Shown: positions 1 to 9,653, counted from the stretch's first letter. The stretch is DNA of 45,169 nucleotides from Gluconobacter sp. Gdi (GCF_014132155.1 NZ_BLJQ01000012.1:1-45169); one strand, 5' to 3'. Notes: a model not told the origin generated them from the letters alone. Numbers and translations: made by a program.

Positions 1-21
1 CACCAACATCACATACACCAC

Positions 22-1779
<1,758 letters not shown>

Positions 1780-1791
1780 GAAGACCTCCTG

Positions 1792-1968
1792 TTAGTCCTC
1801 CGATCGTGTACGGATCGGTCCGTTTTCATGTTCAATGTAATCCCGCGCCGCCTGCCGGGCGAGGGCTCGTATCAGCGCCCGCAGACCCTCACCGTTACCG
1901 TCTCCATGACCGGTAGGGTCGAGAATGACACGGGGCGATGTCGACACTGTAGCGTCTTTTGCGCGCAT
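1792..1968 (-). CDS. Small recombinase-linked protein, 58 aa
   Basis: A short reading frame beginning MRAKDATVS and ending GPIRTRSED, whose TAA lies 12 nt before the recombinase start, so the two are probably one transcription unit. An AGGA sits just before its ATG. The middle is predicted helix (RALIRALARQAARDYIEHE). I recall short proteins of this shape next to alphaproteobacterial element recombinases, but know no function; a role as recombination accessory factor is only a guess. A 10-base match to the TetR operator core proposed at 2359-2371 lies within its last codons. Confidence 0.6.
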   Translation of the reverse strand: MRAKDATVSTSPRVILDPTGHGDGNGEGLRALIRALARQAARDYIEHENGPIRTRSED

Positions 1969-2350
1969 CGTCCTGCCTTTTCTTGAAGCTCAGATGTGTG
2001 CCATCGTGCCTCTCATCGGCACGCAGGAAAATAGAAAACCGCAATAAAACAATGTGGTAAGGAGTATCGTGGCGGGTCGGGGCGTGCCCCTGTCGGTCGT
2101 GGCGTGGCGTTTTACGCTCGAAACATTCACGTTCTTGTGAGATTTCCCGCTGACTGGATCAGGAACAGAACAGTCAGTGCGATTCGAAGTGCCGCGGCTT
2201 TACGCTGCCTCCGACCACGGGGGGCTGTAAAACTACCTAAAAACAACATACTGCGCGGATCGTACTTTCACAAAAGCATTATACCTGCGGCTAGGCCTTC
2301 GGTTCTGCCTCTGCAATTATGACGAATACGCGTCAGTACGGTCTTTTTTC

Positions 2351-2379
2351 TTGACTCAAAACGGACCGTTTCGTCACTG
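2351..2379 (+). promoter_or_regulatory. Candidate promoter with TetR-type operator in the spacer
   Basis: The palindrome AAACGG-A-CCGTTT is at 2359-2371. It fills the 17-base spacer between a TTGACT -35 element (2351-2356) and a weak TCACTG -10 (2374-2379), 67 nt upstream of the redox enzyme ATG. The same 11-base core in the same register precedes the gene at 17812. A TetR gene lies 1.2 kb downstream. Operator identity is inferred from palindrome, position and recurrence. The rest of 1969-2438 shows no convincing gene. Confidence 0.6.
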
Positions 2380-2438
2380 TGCAACATACAGGTCGCGAGC
2401 TGTTTCCAGATTGTACACACATTGCAAGGAACTGCTTT

Positions 2439-3551
2439 ATGCTGACACATGCTGGCGGCGCTGCTTTTGCGCGACCGGAGATCAACATCGCTGACGATAC
2501 ACCGCAGGCACTGCGCCGTCTGGTGAATGATGCACTTTCCAACGACAACGCGGATACGTTCCTTGCCTCTCGCGGAGCCTCGGGTCAGTTGGAGGCGCTC
2601 GCGCATCGGTGCTGTGATATGGCGTTTGCACAGAGCGACCTTGCCGCACGGAAGACCGTTCATCGCGTGCTGCATGACCTGTATGGTTTGCATCTCTCCC
2701 GGCCCCACCCGGGCCTTACTGATAACCAGTACAGTATCGAACTGTTGCGAGCTCGCCGTGCGATCGAAGTTTCGTGGATGGAGTGGGAATTGAGCCAGGC
2801 CAGCCCAATCCCGGCCGATGTCGAGCCGGAAGCAATTGGCGACGCCATCAAGTCCCTCTGGAAGAGCCATTCCGGGTATAACCATGCGGTATTCGATTTC
2901 ATGAAGACCGACGCGTCACGACCGCAGATCATCAAGTATTTTACGACCGATTACGCGCTGAATATGCGTTTTTATGACCTGATCGTGCTGTCTCTTGTCG
3001 GTATCGACGAAGATGTCCGGATGGAAGTCGCGCATAATTTCTGGGATGAGATGGGGCAGGGTAACCCAGCCCGCACGCATGTGCGTCTCTACCGCGACCT
3101 GCTCGACTATCTCAAGATTGAAGATAATCCGACCCAGTTTGTCGATGCGTTGGGTTGGGAGGGCCTCTCGGGGTATAATCTGCTGCTTTATTTCGCCTTC
3201 AACCGGCGGGAATATTTCCGCTCGATCGGTGCGCTCGCAATTACGGAACTCTCGGATCCCGAGCAATACGCCAAATTGCTCTCGGGTTGCCGTCGCGTCG
3301 GTATTGGCAACGATCAACCGTCGATTCTGGATTATTACAGCGAGCATGTCGAGGTCGATGCCCTGCATGGCGATGGCTGGATTGACAATGTCATTGTGCC
3401 TGTTCTTCGGCGGTATCCCGGTGAAGCGCGATCTGTGCTCGAGGGTGCGGCGATGCGCCTGAACTCCAGTGAAGCGTACTGGGACTGGCAACTGGCCGAA
3501 ATGAAAGCCGTCAAACCAGTTCCGACCGCGGCCCTGGAGGCAGTCAACTGA
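2439..3551 (+). CDS. Iron-containing redox enzyme family (heme-oxygenase-like fold)
   Basis: A 370-aa, mostly helical protein. The segment NFWDEMGQGNPARTH has the Glu...His spacing seen in iron-containing redox enzymes of the heme-oxygenase-like diiron oxidase group, and further His and Glu residues follow in helices that could complete a metal site. The substrate is unknown. The ATG at 2439 is chosen because AAGGA lies eight bases upstream; an upstream GTG at 2379 falls inside the promoter region. The gene is followed by a TetR regulator on the same strand and preceded by a strong palindrome, so it is probably repressed cargo linked to stress or detoxification. Superfamily placement is reasonable; the exact reaction cannot be given. 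Confidence 0.72.
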   Translation: MLTHAGGAAFARPEINIADDTPQALRRLVNDALSNDNADTFLASRGASGQLEALAHRCCDMAFAQSDLAARKTVHRVLHDLYGLHLSRPHPGLTDNQYSIELLRARRAIEVSWMEWELSQASPIPADVEPEAIGDAIKSLWKSHSGYNHAVFDFMKTDASRPQIIKYFTTDYALNMRFYDLIVLSLVGIDEDVRMEVAHNFWDEMGQGNPARTHVRLYRDLLDYLKIEDNPTQFVDALGWEGLSGYNLLLYFAFNRREYFRSIGALAITELSDPEQYAKLLSGCRRVGIGNDQPSILDYYSEHVEVDALHGDGWIDNVIVPVLRRYPGEARSVLEGAAMRLNSSEAYWDWQLAEMKAVKPVPTAALEAVN

Positions 3552-3677
3552 TCAGATAACGTCCCGTGTATGAACGACCGGTACATTTGATATCGCTTTA
3601 TTAACTTGTGGAAAGGGAATTGCTGTGGCCTGATCTGTGCCTTGAACTTGTTGACGCACAAAACGTTCGGATTATGA

Positions 3678-4334
3678 ATGAGACGGATTGATGCGAATTC
3701 CTGTGAGGTCATGGACGTGCCACAGCAAAAACTCCGCAGAAAGCGGAATGGTCCCGATAGTCGGGCTACTCTCTTGACGACAGCGGGCTCCCTCTTTGCC
3801 CGTTCGGGTTTCCACCAGGTCAGTGTCGATGACATCGCCGACACCGCGCAGGTCGCGAAGACGGCAATCTACTACCACTTTGGCAACAAAGAGGGGCTAG
3901 TGACCGACTACCTTGAAGGACATATTGAAACGTTGGAGGCCTCGCTGATCGAGGCTGTCAGCGCGCATGCGGAGCCGAGAGCCCGCCTGCGCGCCGTATT
4001 CGACTGGCATACATCCTGGTTTCGTCAGCCCGATTTTGCGGGATGTGTGTTCTCTCGCGCGACTGAGGAATACAAGGGAAAGCAGGATACTATCGCCGAG
4101 ATTTCCCGACTACAGAAACGCAGCCTGCGGCACGCCATCCGGGCGCTTGTGGAGGCGAACGGCGTTCTGGAAGAGCGATCTGAACAACTTGCCCACTTTA
4201 TGATCTACCTGCTTGATGGCGCGGTAGTCTCAGCCAATGTTCTGGACGAGAAGGATGCTGCGGATCAGGCGTGGGTCGCTGCGGAACGTCTGCTGGACGA
4301 TGAAACCCACAGGCACCCACCCACAAAAAACTGA
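3678..4334 (+). CDS. TetR/AcrR family transcriptional repressor
   Basis: A protein of up to 218 aa with a canonical N-terminal helix-turn-helix (LLTTAGSLFARSGF, then VSVDDIADTAQVAKTAIYYHF) and a helical ligand-binding C-terminal domain, the usual size for the family. Neither the ATG at 3678 nor that at 3711 has a well-spaced ribosome site; 3711 would remove eleven residues. It lies downstream of the redox enzyme gene. The palindromes at 2359-2371 and 17730-17742 are its most plausible operators, which would make it control both cargo promoters. The 126 nt upstream contain GAACGACCGGT (3572-3582), repeated before the glutathione S-transferase gene at 28520. Confidence 0.93.
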   Translation: MRRIDANSCEVMDVPQQKLRRKRNGPDSRATLLTTAGSLFARSGFHQVSVDDIADTAQVAKTAIYYHFGNKEGLVTDYLEGHIETLEASLIEAVSAHAEPRARLRAVFDWHTSWFRQPDFAGCVFSRATEEYKGKQDTIAEISRLQKRSLRHAIRALVEANGVLEERSEQLAHFMIYLLDGAVVSANVLDEKDAADQAWVAAERLLDDETHRHPPTKN

Positions 4335-4380
4335 CTCTTGCCGGGTCTGCCTGAAGCCAGAAGGCGTTTGGAAGTGCTAC

Positions 4381-4420
4381 TTACGCCCGCGCCAGTTTGT
4401 TTACGCCTCCGCACGCCCGT
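4381..4420 (+). promoter_or_regulatory. Phased TACGCC box A, upstream of traG
   Basis: This 40-bp segment aligns without gaps to 8131-8170 upstream of trbB, with 30 of 40 bases identical including the whole ten-base block GCCAGTTTGT. TACGCC-like hexamers start at 4382, 4402 and 4412, spaced 20 and 10 bp, so they lie on one face of the helix. The position 78 nt before traG suggests an operator. The binding protein is unknown; the ribbon-helix-helix protein encoded just after traG or the MucR-like protein are candidates. Confidence 0.6.
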
Positions 4421-4471
4421 GCCGTCAGTTGACTGGGAAAAGTCTTGAACTGAAGGGCGTGTCGCCATGCA

Positions 4472-4498
4472 GAATTCCTCCCAACTCGGGAGGAATTC
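4472..4498 (+). promoter_or_regulatory. Perfect hairpin enclosing the traG ribosome-binding site
   Basis: GAATTCCTCCC (4472-4482) is exactly complementary to GGGAGGAATTC (4488-4498) across a five-base loop. The 3' arm contains the GGAGG Shine-Dalgarno (4489-4493) and ends directly before the ATG at 4499. If transcribed from further upstream, as box A implies, the mRNA would fold so that the ribosome site is hidden. The structure is seen in the sequence; translational control is inferred. Confidence 0.7.
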
Positions 4499-6520
4499 AT
4501 GTCTGGTTCTCGTATCCTGTGGGGGCAACTCGGCCTCTGTTTCCTGATTGTCATTATGGCCTGGTCGGCCGCAACGCAGTGGGTCGCGTGGCGGCTCGCA
4601 TTCCAGCCAGAACTCGGTCCTCCGTGGACTGTGGTGGCCGGACGGTGGCCGCTCTATCCGCCATTTCTGTTTCCGTGGTGGTGGTACGAGTTCGACGCCT
4701 ATGCACCACACATTTTCGTAGAAGGCGGATGGATCGCCGGATCTGGCGGAGTGCTCGCCTTCCTGACAGCAGTGGTCCTGTCCGTCAGGCGCGCGCGGGA
4801 GCATAAACGCACAGCCACCTATGGATCGGCCCGCTGGGCCGAACGCGACGATATCGAGCAGGCCGGACTTCTCGGCCAGGATGGCGTGGTGCTGGGGCGT
4901 TGGGAGCGCGACTACATCCGGCATGATGGCCCGGAGCATGTGCTCTGCTTCGCGCCGACGCGCTCGGGCAAGGGCGTAGGGCTGGTGATCCCGACGTTGC
5001 TGACCTGGCCCGGTTCAGCCATTGTCCATGATATCAAGGGCGAAAACTGGTCCATTACGGCCGGGTTCCGGGGCCGCTTCGGTAGGCTGATTCTGTTTGA
5101 TCCCACCAATCTCGCGTCATGCGCCTACAATCCGCTGCTGGAAATCCGTCTCGGCGAGTGGGAAGTGCGCGATGCCCAGAACGTCGCCGACGTGCTGGTC
5201 GATCCCGAAGGCTCGCTGGAACGACGCAATCACTGGGAAAAAACCTCACATTCCCTGTTGGTGGGAGCCATTCTTCATGTCCTCTATGCGGAACCGGACA
5301 AAAGCTTGCGTGGTGTCGCCAGCCTGCTGTCCGATCCGAAACGCTCGATCGCGGCCACCCTCGTTGTGATGATGGGCACGCGCCATCTTGGCGAGCGTGG
5401 CGTCCATCCGGTGGTGGCGTCGGCTGCGCGTGAATTGCTCAACAAATCCCCCAACGAGCGCTCCGGTGTGCTGAGTACGGCCATGTCGTTCCTTGGTCTG
5501 TATCGTGACCCTGTCGTGGCCGAGGTGACGAGCCGCAGCACCTGGCGGATTGGCGATCTCGTCAATCCGGCCCGGCCGACGACGTTATACTTCGTTGTCC
5601 CGCCCTCGGACATCAGTCGCACCAAGCCGTTGATCCGGCTGATGCTTAACCAGATCGGGCGCAGGCTGACCGAGGATCTGTCCGGAGCAGAAGGGCGGCA
5701 GCGTCTTTTGCTGATGCTCGACGAGTTTCCCGCGCTCGGGCGGCTCGATTTCTTCGAAAGCGCGCTTGCTTTCATGGCTGGCTACCGGATCAAAGCGTTT
5801 CTGATCGCCCAGTCGCTCAACCAGATTGAAAAAGCCTACGGGCAGAACAACTCGATCATTGACAACTGCCATGTTCGCGTCAGCTTCGCGACCAACGATG
5901 AGCGGACAGCCAAACGTGTTTCCGATGCGCTTGGCACCGCAACCGAAATCCGCTCGCAGAAGAACTATGCCGGTCATCGGCTGTCGCCATGGCTCGGGCA
6001 CCTCATGGTGTCCCGTCAGGAGAGTGCCCGACCACTGCTCACCGTCGGCGAGGTTCAGGAACTGCCAGCAACCGACGAACTGGTCCTGCTCTCGGGGATG
6101 TCGCCCGTTCGGGCAAAAAAGGCGCAATATTTTCGCGACAGCCGGTTTCGGGAACGGCTCTTGCCCGCGCCGGAGACGGGGACACGAGGATTACCGGTCG
6201 CACCCGACGACTGGACCTCGCGTCCGCAGCCATCAAAGCCTGAGGTCAAGCCCGACACACCAGAGGATGCGGTCAAGGAGGCGGGTGAGGAAGAAGATCC
6301 TGTCGGCACCGAGGCGCGCCGTCAGCCGGAAATGGACGTTTCCGAGGAGCCCGACCTGCCACCGCAGGGCGACGAGGACCCCGCGCGTGATGCGCCTATG
6401 CGCGAGCGTGAACGCGATCCGATGGAAGAGGAAGACCTTCATGCCGTGCTGACGGCGGATTTGGCCCGCAAAGCCCGTCAGGCGGCTCTTGATCCCGGCA
6501 ATGATCTGGGGCTGTCATGA
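4499..6520 (+). CDS. traG: Conjugal transfer coupling protein TraG (VirD4 type)
   Basis: A 673-aa inner-membrane ATPase that brings the relaxosome to the type IV secretion channel. There are two N-terminal membrane segments (about residues 8-30 and 78-95), then a Walker A motif PTRSGKG (153-159, K158) and Walker B LLLMLDEFPALG (D408, E409). The C-terminal 100 residues are acidic and Pro-rich. Length and motif order fit the TraG/VirD4 family. The start has a strong GGAGG, but that site lies in a perfect hairpin. The stop overlaps the next ATG (ATGA), so the pair is coupled. In many related elements relaxase and TraF genes precede traG; here a TetR gene does, so that module is displaced or missing. 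Confidence 0.97.
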   Translation: MSGSRILWGQLGLCFLIVIMAWSAATQWVAWRLAFQPELGPPWTVVAGRWPLYPPFLFPWWWYEFDAYAPHIFVEGGWIAGSGGVLAFLTAVVLSVRRAREHKRTATYGSARWAERDDIEQAGLLGQDGVVLGRWERDYIRHDGPEHVLCFAPTRSGKGVGLVIPTLLTWPGSAIVHDIKGENWSITAGFRGRFGRLILFDPTNLASCAYNPLLEIRLGEWEVRDAQNVADVLVDPEGSLERRNHWEKTSHSLLVGAILHVLYAEPDKSLRGVASLLSDPKRSIAATLVVMMGTRHLGERGVHPVVASAARELLNKSPNERSGVLSTAMSFLGLYRDPVVAEVTSRSTWRIGDLVNPARPTTLYFVVPPSDISRTKPLIRLMLNQIGRRLTEDLSGAEGRQRLLLMLDEFPALGRLDFFESALAFMAGYRIKAFLIAQSLNQIEKAYGQNNSIIDNCHVRVSFATNDERTAKRVSDALGTATEIRSQKNYAGHRLSPWLGHLMVSRQESARPLLTVGEVQELPATDELVLLSGMSPVRAKKAQYFRDSRFRERLLPAPETGTRGLPVAPDDWTSRPQPSKPEVKPDTPEDAVKEAGEEEDPVGTEARRQPEMDVSEEPDLPPQGDEDPARDAPMRERERDPMEEEDLHAVLTADLARKARQAALDPGNDLGLS

Positions 6521-6969
6521 GCGGCGCGCGCCAGAAGAAGAAGCGGCTTTCGGTCTATCTCGAGCCGCATCTGTGGAAGGGGCTGCGGACGCAGGCCGCC
6601 CGACGGTCGATGTCGGACTCCCTGCTGGCCGAAGCCGCGATTGCGGCGTGGCTCGACCCGGAAGGCGCTGGTGGCGATCCCAAAGCGTCGCTGGAAGCCG
6701 CCGTGCAGCGGCTCGATCGTCGTCAGGCGCGGATCGAGCGCGACCTGTCGATCTCGGTCGAGACGCTCGCGCTGTTCATCCGGCTCTGGTTCACCAGTAT
6801 GCCGGGTCTTTCGGACAGCATGGCCGCAGCGGCCCGTGCCCAGGGGGCGGAGCGCTACGACCGTTTCGTCGAGATGCTGGGGCGACGGCTGGCCAGCGAC
6901 AGGCGGTTCCGGACAGACATTGAGCGTGAGGCGAATGAAAGCAGCGACGCCGCTGTTAAAAAGGACTGA
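6517..6969 (+). CDS. Ribbon-helix-helix (CopG-like) protein of the transfer region
   Basis: A 150-aa protein whose N-terminus (KKKRLSVYLEPHLWKGLRTQAARR) fits a ribbon-helix-helix DNA-binding fold; the remainder is helical with Arg-rich coiled segments. It starts within the traG stop codon (ATGA). Small RHH proteins in this position of trb-type elements are annotated as CopG-family regulators or relaxosome accessory proteins. RHH proteins usually bind short repeated motifs spaced about one helical turn, which is the pattern of the TACGCC boxes before traG and trbB; autoregulation is therefore an attractive but untested inference. Confidence 0.85.
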   Translation: MSGARQKKKRLSVYLEPHLWKGLRTQAARRSMSDSLLAEAAIAAWLDPEGAGGDPKASLEAAVQRLDRRQARIERDLSISVETLALFIRLWFTSMPGLSDSMAAAARAQGAERYDRFVEMLGRRLASDRRFRTDIEREANESSDAAVKKD

Positions 6970-6996
6970 CAAATCAACCTAACGCGTCACCCCGGA

Positions 6997-7671
6997 TCAT
7001 CGAGAGAACGCGTTGGCCAGTCGATGTTCATCGGCTTTTCCGGCTGACCGTTCCTTTAGGCCACCCTTGGCCTTGTTTCGTGTAGGTGATGGTGTTCCCG
7101 GGGCCGACCGCGCAGACGCATCGGTGCCGTCCGTTTTGTCGTCACTCTGGGAAGCACGCTTTCCAAGGCCGATCTTTTGTGCCACCTGACGCCGCATTTC
7201 CGTATAATTCGGCGCGACGGTCGGATATTCTTCAGGCAGCCCCCATTTGGCCTTGTAATCCTCAATGGTCATGTCGAAGGCAGCCGCGAGGTGCCGTTTG
7301 AGCGATTTCAGCTGTTTCCCATCTTCCAGGCAGATGATGTAGTCGGGAAAGACAGATTCCTTGATCGGGACGGCTGGCTGCTGCTGTTTCTCGACGGCCA
7401 GAATTGTGGGCGACGTCGCCTCCGCCGGTGTCTCGTCGAGAGTCACGGACGGTTCTGTCTTTTCAGCAGGCGAGGGAACATTGCTGGTTGTCCGGGCTGC
7501 TGCCAATCCTGCCGTGTTCGGCACAGGCTGTTCCTCTGAAAGCGACGCATAAAGCCGACGTACGAGTTCCGGAAGCTGGTCGGTCTCCACTTTCGTCGTT
7601 GCAAGATGCGCCGTTACGATCTGCGTCATCGCATTCAGACGACCGAGAATGATGTCCTTGTCGCTGCTCAA
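6997..7671 (-). CDS. MucR/Ros family transcriptional regulator, probably zinc-free
   Basis: The centre carries the conserved MucR core (CLEDGKQLKSLKRHL, then DYKAKWGLP and VAPNYTEMRR, then GLGKR). Ros-type fingers use two Cys and two His; here the second Cys is Asp and the usual second His is absent (KRHLAAAFD), like zinc-less Ros homologues described from Mesorhizobium. The C-terminal tail is long and basic. The start is uncertain: a TTG at 7671 has GAGG nine bases upstream, giving 224 aa; an ATG at 7629 and a longer frame from 7782 are possible. It sits between the traG and trb units on the opposite strand, which fits a local regulator of transfer. Confidence 0.85.
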   Translation of the reverse strand: MSSDKDIILGRLNAMTQIVTAHLATTKVETDQLPELVRRLYASLSEEQPVPNTAGLAAARTTSNVPSPAEKTEPSVTLDETPAEATSPTILAVEKQQQPAVPIKESVFPDYIICLEDGKQLKSLKRHLAAAFDMTIEDYKAKWGLPEEYPTVAPNYTEMRRQVAQKIGLGKRASQSDDKTDGTDASARSAPGTPSPTRNKAKGGLKERSAGKADEHRLANAFSR

Positions 7672-7764
7672 TAGGGTAGTCCTCAATATAGGGTGTGAAT
7701 CGTTATAAGCTTCGGAACGCAGGCATTTCATCATTAAGAGCACGCCGTGTCGATTCAAGCACGG

Positions 7765-7834
7765 GTCACACCTTCGGAGCAACTTTTTGACGGTGTGTGA
7801 CTTCGATATTTAGCGCAACGACAATATTGTCAAT
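7765..7834 (-). promoter_or_regulatory. Candidate mucR promoter with palindromes
   Basis: On the minus strand TTGACA (7834-7829) is followed after 17 bases by AATATC, a plausible sigma-70 promoter aimed at the MucR-like gene. The -35 overlaps a perfect 12-bp palindrome GACAATATTGTC (7820-7831). Further into the leader, GTCACAC (7765-7771) and GTGTGAC (7795-7801) form an inverted repeat. Either could be an autoregulatory operator. Confidence 0.4.
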
Positions 7835-8110
7835 CCGCCGTCTTCGTCGATGTAAAGTGTGTCGGGTCCAATCATGCGTTGGTTTGTAGTTCCAAACACA
7901 GTAAAAACTTGCCTCATCCAAGTATCGTATTGTGCGCATTGCCGTTGATGAGCGGGGCCTGACACTCGCGTCCATAACTTAATATTTGGCCCGGCTCAAA
8001 AGTTTCACGCTCGCGAAGTCAGTCATCGCCATCGTTGCCATCGGTTTCTTCGGATCACCGCAATTCCTGACAACGTCGGATTAAAAGTTTCAAGCCTAAT
8101 GCACTGATAA
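7835..8110. other. Non-coding spacer between mucR and trb, repeats only
   Basis: No supported gene is seen here. The stretch is less GC-rich than the flanking transfer genes. AAAAGTTTCA occurs twice in direct orientation, at 7998-8007 and 8083-8092. The place, between traG and trb, would suit an origin of transfer, but I see no convincing nick-site consensus and no adjacent relaxase gene. Confidence 0.35.
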
Positions 8111-8170
8111 TACGCCAAATTTTTAGCCGTCTACGCCTCTGCCAGTTTGTATACGCTTTCGTACGCCCCG
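8111..8170 (+). promoter_or_regulatory. Phased TACGCC box B, upstream of trbB
   Basis: TACGCC or TACGCT hexamers begin at 8111, 8132, 8152 and 8162, giving spacings of 21, 20 and 10 bp. Bases 8131-8170 match box A (4381-4420) at 30 of 40 positions with no gap. It ends about 107 nt before the chosen trbB start, similar to the 78 nt between box A and traG. A shared operator for both transfer units is the simplest reading. Confidence 0.6.
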
Positions 8171-8277
8171 GTACGATGATGGCCGAATTTCTTGTTGCGA
8201 TCTGGAAACGCGTGCCTCCTCTATTTGTCCCCGTTGCGGTCCGGAATGGCCGGACCCGCTCGACAACGGGAATGACA

Positions 8278-9300
8278 ATGTTCAGCCATGTGACAACGAA
8301 CGACGCGGCGGCACGTGGTTTTTCCATGCTGCGTACGGCTTTGGGAGCGGCCATCACAAGACATCTCGCCGATCCGGCTGTTGTCGAGGTGATGCTCAAC
8401 CCTGATGGACGCCTCTGGATCGACCGCCTGTCAGAGGGGCTGTCCGACACCGGGGACACGGTCGGCCCCGCCGATGCCGAACGCATCGTGCGTCTGGTCG
8501 CGCACCATGTCGGCGCGGAGGTTCATGAGGCCGCGCCCCGGATCTCGGCCGAACTCCCGACAGGCGAGCGTTTCGAGGGATTGCTGCCGCCGGTCGTGAC
8601 AGCGCCCAGTTTCGCGATCCGCAAGCCCGCTGTCGCGGTGTTCACGCTGAACGATTATATCGACGCCGGGATCATCACCGTCGCACAGGCGGCCTATCTC
8701 CGCGAGGCCGTCGTCCAGCGCAGGAATATCCTGGTTGCGGGCGGCACGTCTACCGGTAAGACGACGCTGGTCAACGCCCTGCTGGCCGAGGTGGCGAAGA
8801 CCAGGGACCGCGTGATCCTCATCGAGGATACACGGGAATTGCAGTGCACGGCGCCCAATCTCGTCGCCCTGCGGACCCGGGAAGGGATCATCACGCTTTC
8901 TGACCTCGTTCGGTCCAGCCTCCGTCTACGTCCTGACCGCATTCCCATCGGAGAGGTGCGCGGCGCCGAAGCGCTTGATCTGCTCAAGGCGTGGGGCACC
9001 GGTCATCCCGGCGGTATCGGCACGCTGCACGCCGGCTCAGCGCTCGCAGCCCTGCTCCGTCTGGAACAACTGATCCAGGAGGCCGTGGTGACGGTGCCGC
9101 GCGGCATGATCGCGGAAACCATCGATGTGATCGCGGTGCTGTCCGGACGCGGTACTGCCCGGCGGCTGACGGAACTCGCAACGGTGGACGGACTGGATCC
9201 GGCAACAGGCCTTTACCGCATGACCTCGCTGGATTTCCCGATCGGCGAAGCACGGCGTCCACATTCCTTCAACCTCTCCAGCATTGAGGACACACTCTGA
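8278..9300 (+). CDS. trbB: TrbB, conjugal transfer ATPase (VirB11 family)
   Basis: A hexameric cytoplasmic traffic ATPase for pilus assembly and substrate transfer. The Walker A motif GGTSTGKT has its Lys at about residue 161; ILIEDTREL, a Walker B region and a GHPGGIGTLHAGS histidine segment follow, all as in TrbB. The frame stays open upstream to 8176, but that would run into the TACGCC box and add residues not expected in the family. ATG 8278 has GGGA seven bases before it; ATG 8272 is the alternative. The stop overlaps the trbC ATG, starting a tightly packed operon of nine trb genes. Confidence 0.96.
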   Translation: MFSHVTTNDAAARGFSMLRTALGAAITRHLADPAVVEVMLNPDGRLWIDRLSEGLSDTGDTVGPADAERIVRLVAHHVGAEVHEAAPRISAELPTGERFEGLLPPVVTAPSFAIRKPAVAVFTLNDYIDAGIITVAQAAYLREAVVQRRNILVAGGTSTGKTTLVNALLAEVAKTRDRVILIEDTRELQCTAPNLVALRTREGIITLSDLVRSSLRLRPDRIPIGEVRGAEALDLLKAWGTGHPGGIGTLHAGSALAALLRLEQLIQEAVVTVPRGMIAETIDVIAVLSGRGTARRLTELATVDGLDPATGLYRMTSLDFPIGEARRPHSFNLSSIEDTL

Positions 9301-9653
9301 TGTCGCAGACCCTGTCCGCGCGCGTCATGACGCGCGCCCATACCAATCGCCTGTCCCGTCTGACCAGCATGGCGGGTATCGCGCTGTTTGCCGCAACTTC
9401 CTCCGCCTGGGCGTCCGGCTCCGGAATGCCGTGGGAGGAGCCGCTCAACCAGATCCTGGAATCCATTCAGGGACCCGTCGCGCGCATCGTGTCGGTGATC
9501 ATCATCACCGTCACCGGCCTGACCCTTGCGTTCGGTGAAACTTCGGGAGGCTTTCGTCGCCTGATTCAGATCGTCTTCGGTCTGTCCATCGCTTTTGCGG
9601 CGTCCAGTTTCTTCCTGTCCTTCTTCTCCTTCTCCGGGGGAGCATTGATCTGA
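9300..9653 (+). CDS. trbC: TrbC, conjugative pilin (VirB2 family)
   Basis: A 117-aa protein with an N-terminal signal-like segment (SMAGIALFAATSSAWAS, cleavage probable after WAS near residue 40) and two hydrophobic helices (about 60-80 and 90-115). This is the layout of TrbC/VirB2 pilin precursors. In RP4 the pilin is cyclised by TraF; no traF gene is visible in this window. It overlaps trbB and trbD by a single base on each side. Confidence 0.93.
   Translation: MSQTLSARVMTRAHTNRLSRLTSMAGIALFAATSSAWASGSGMPWEEPLNQILESIQGPVARIVSVIIITVTGLTLAFGETSGGFRRLIQIVFGLSIAFAASSFFLSFFSFSGGALI

Noticed and set aside
8176-8277. Longer trbB start
   Set aside because: The extra residues do not resemble TrbB and the region carries the phased TACGCC box.
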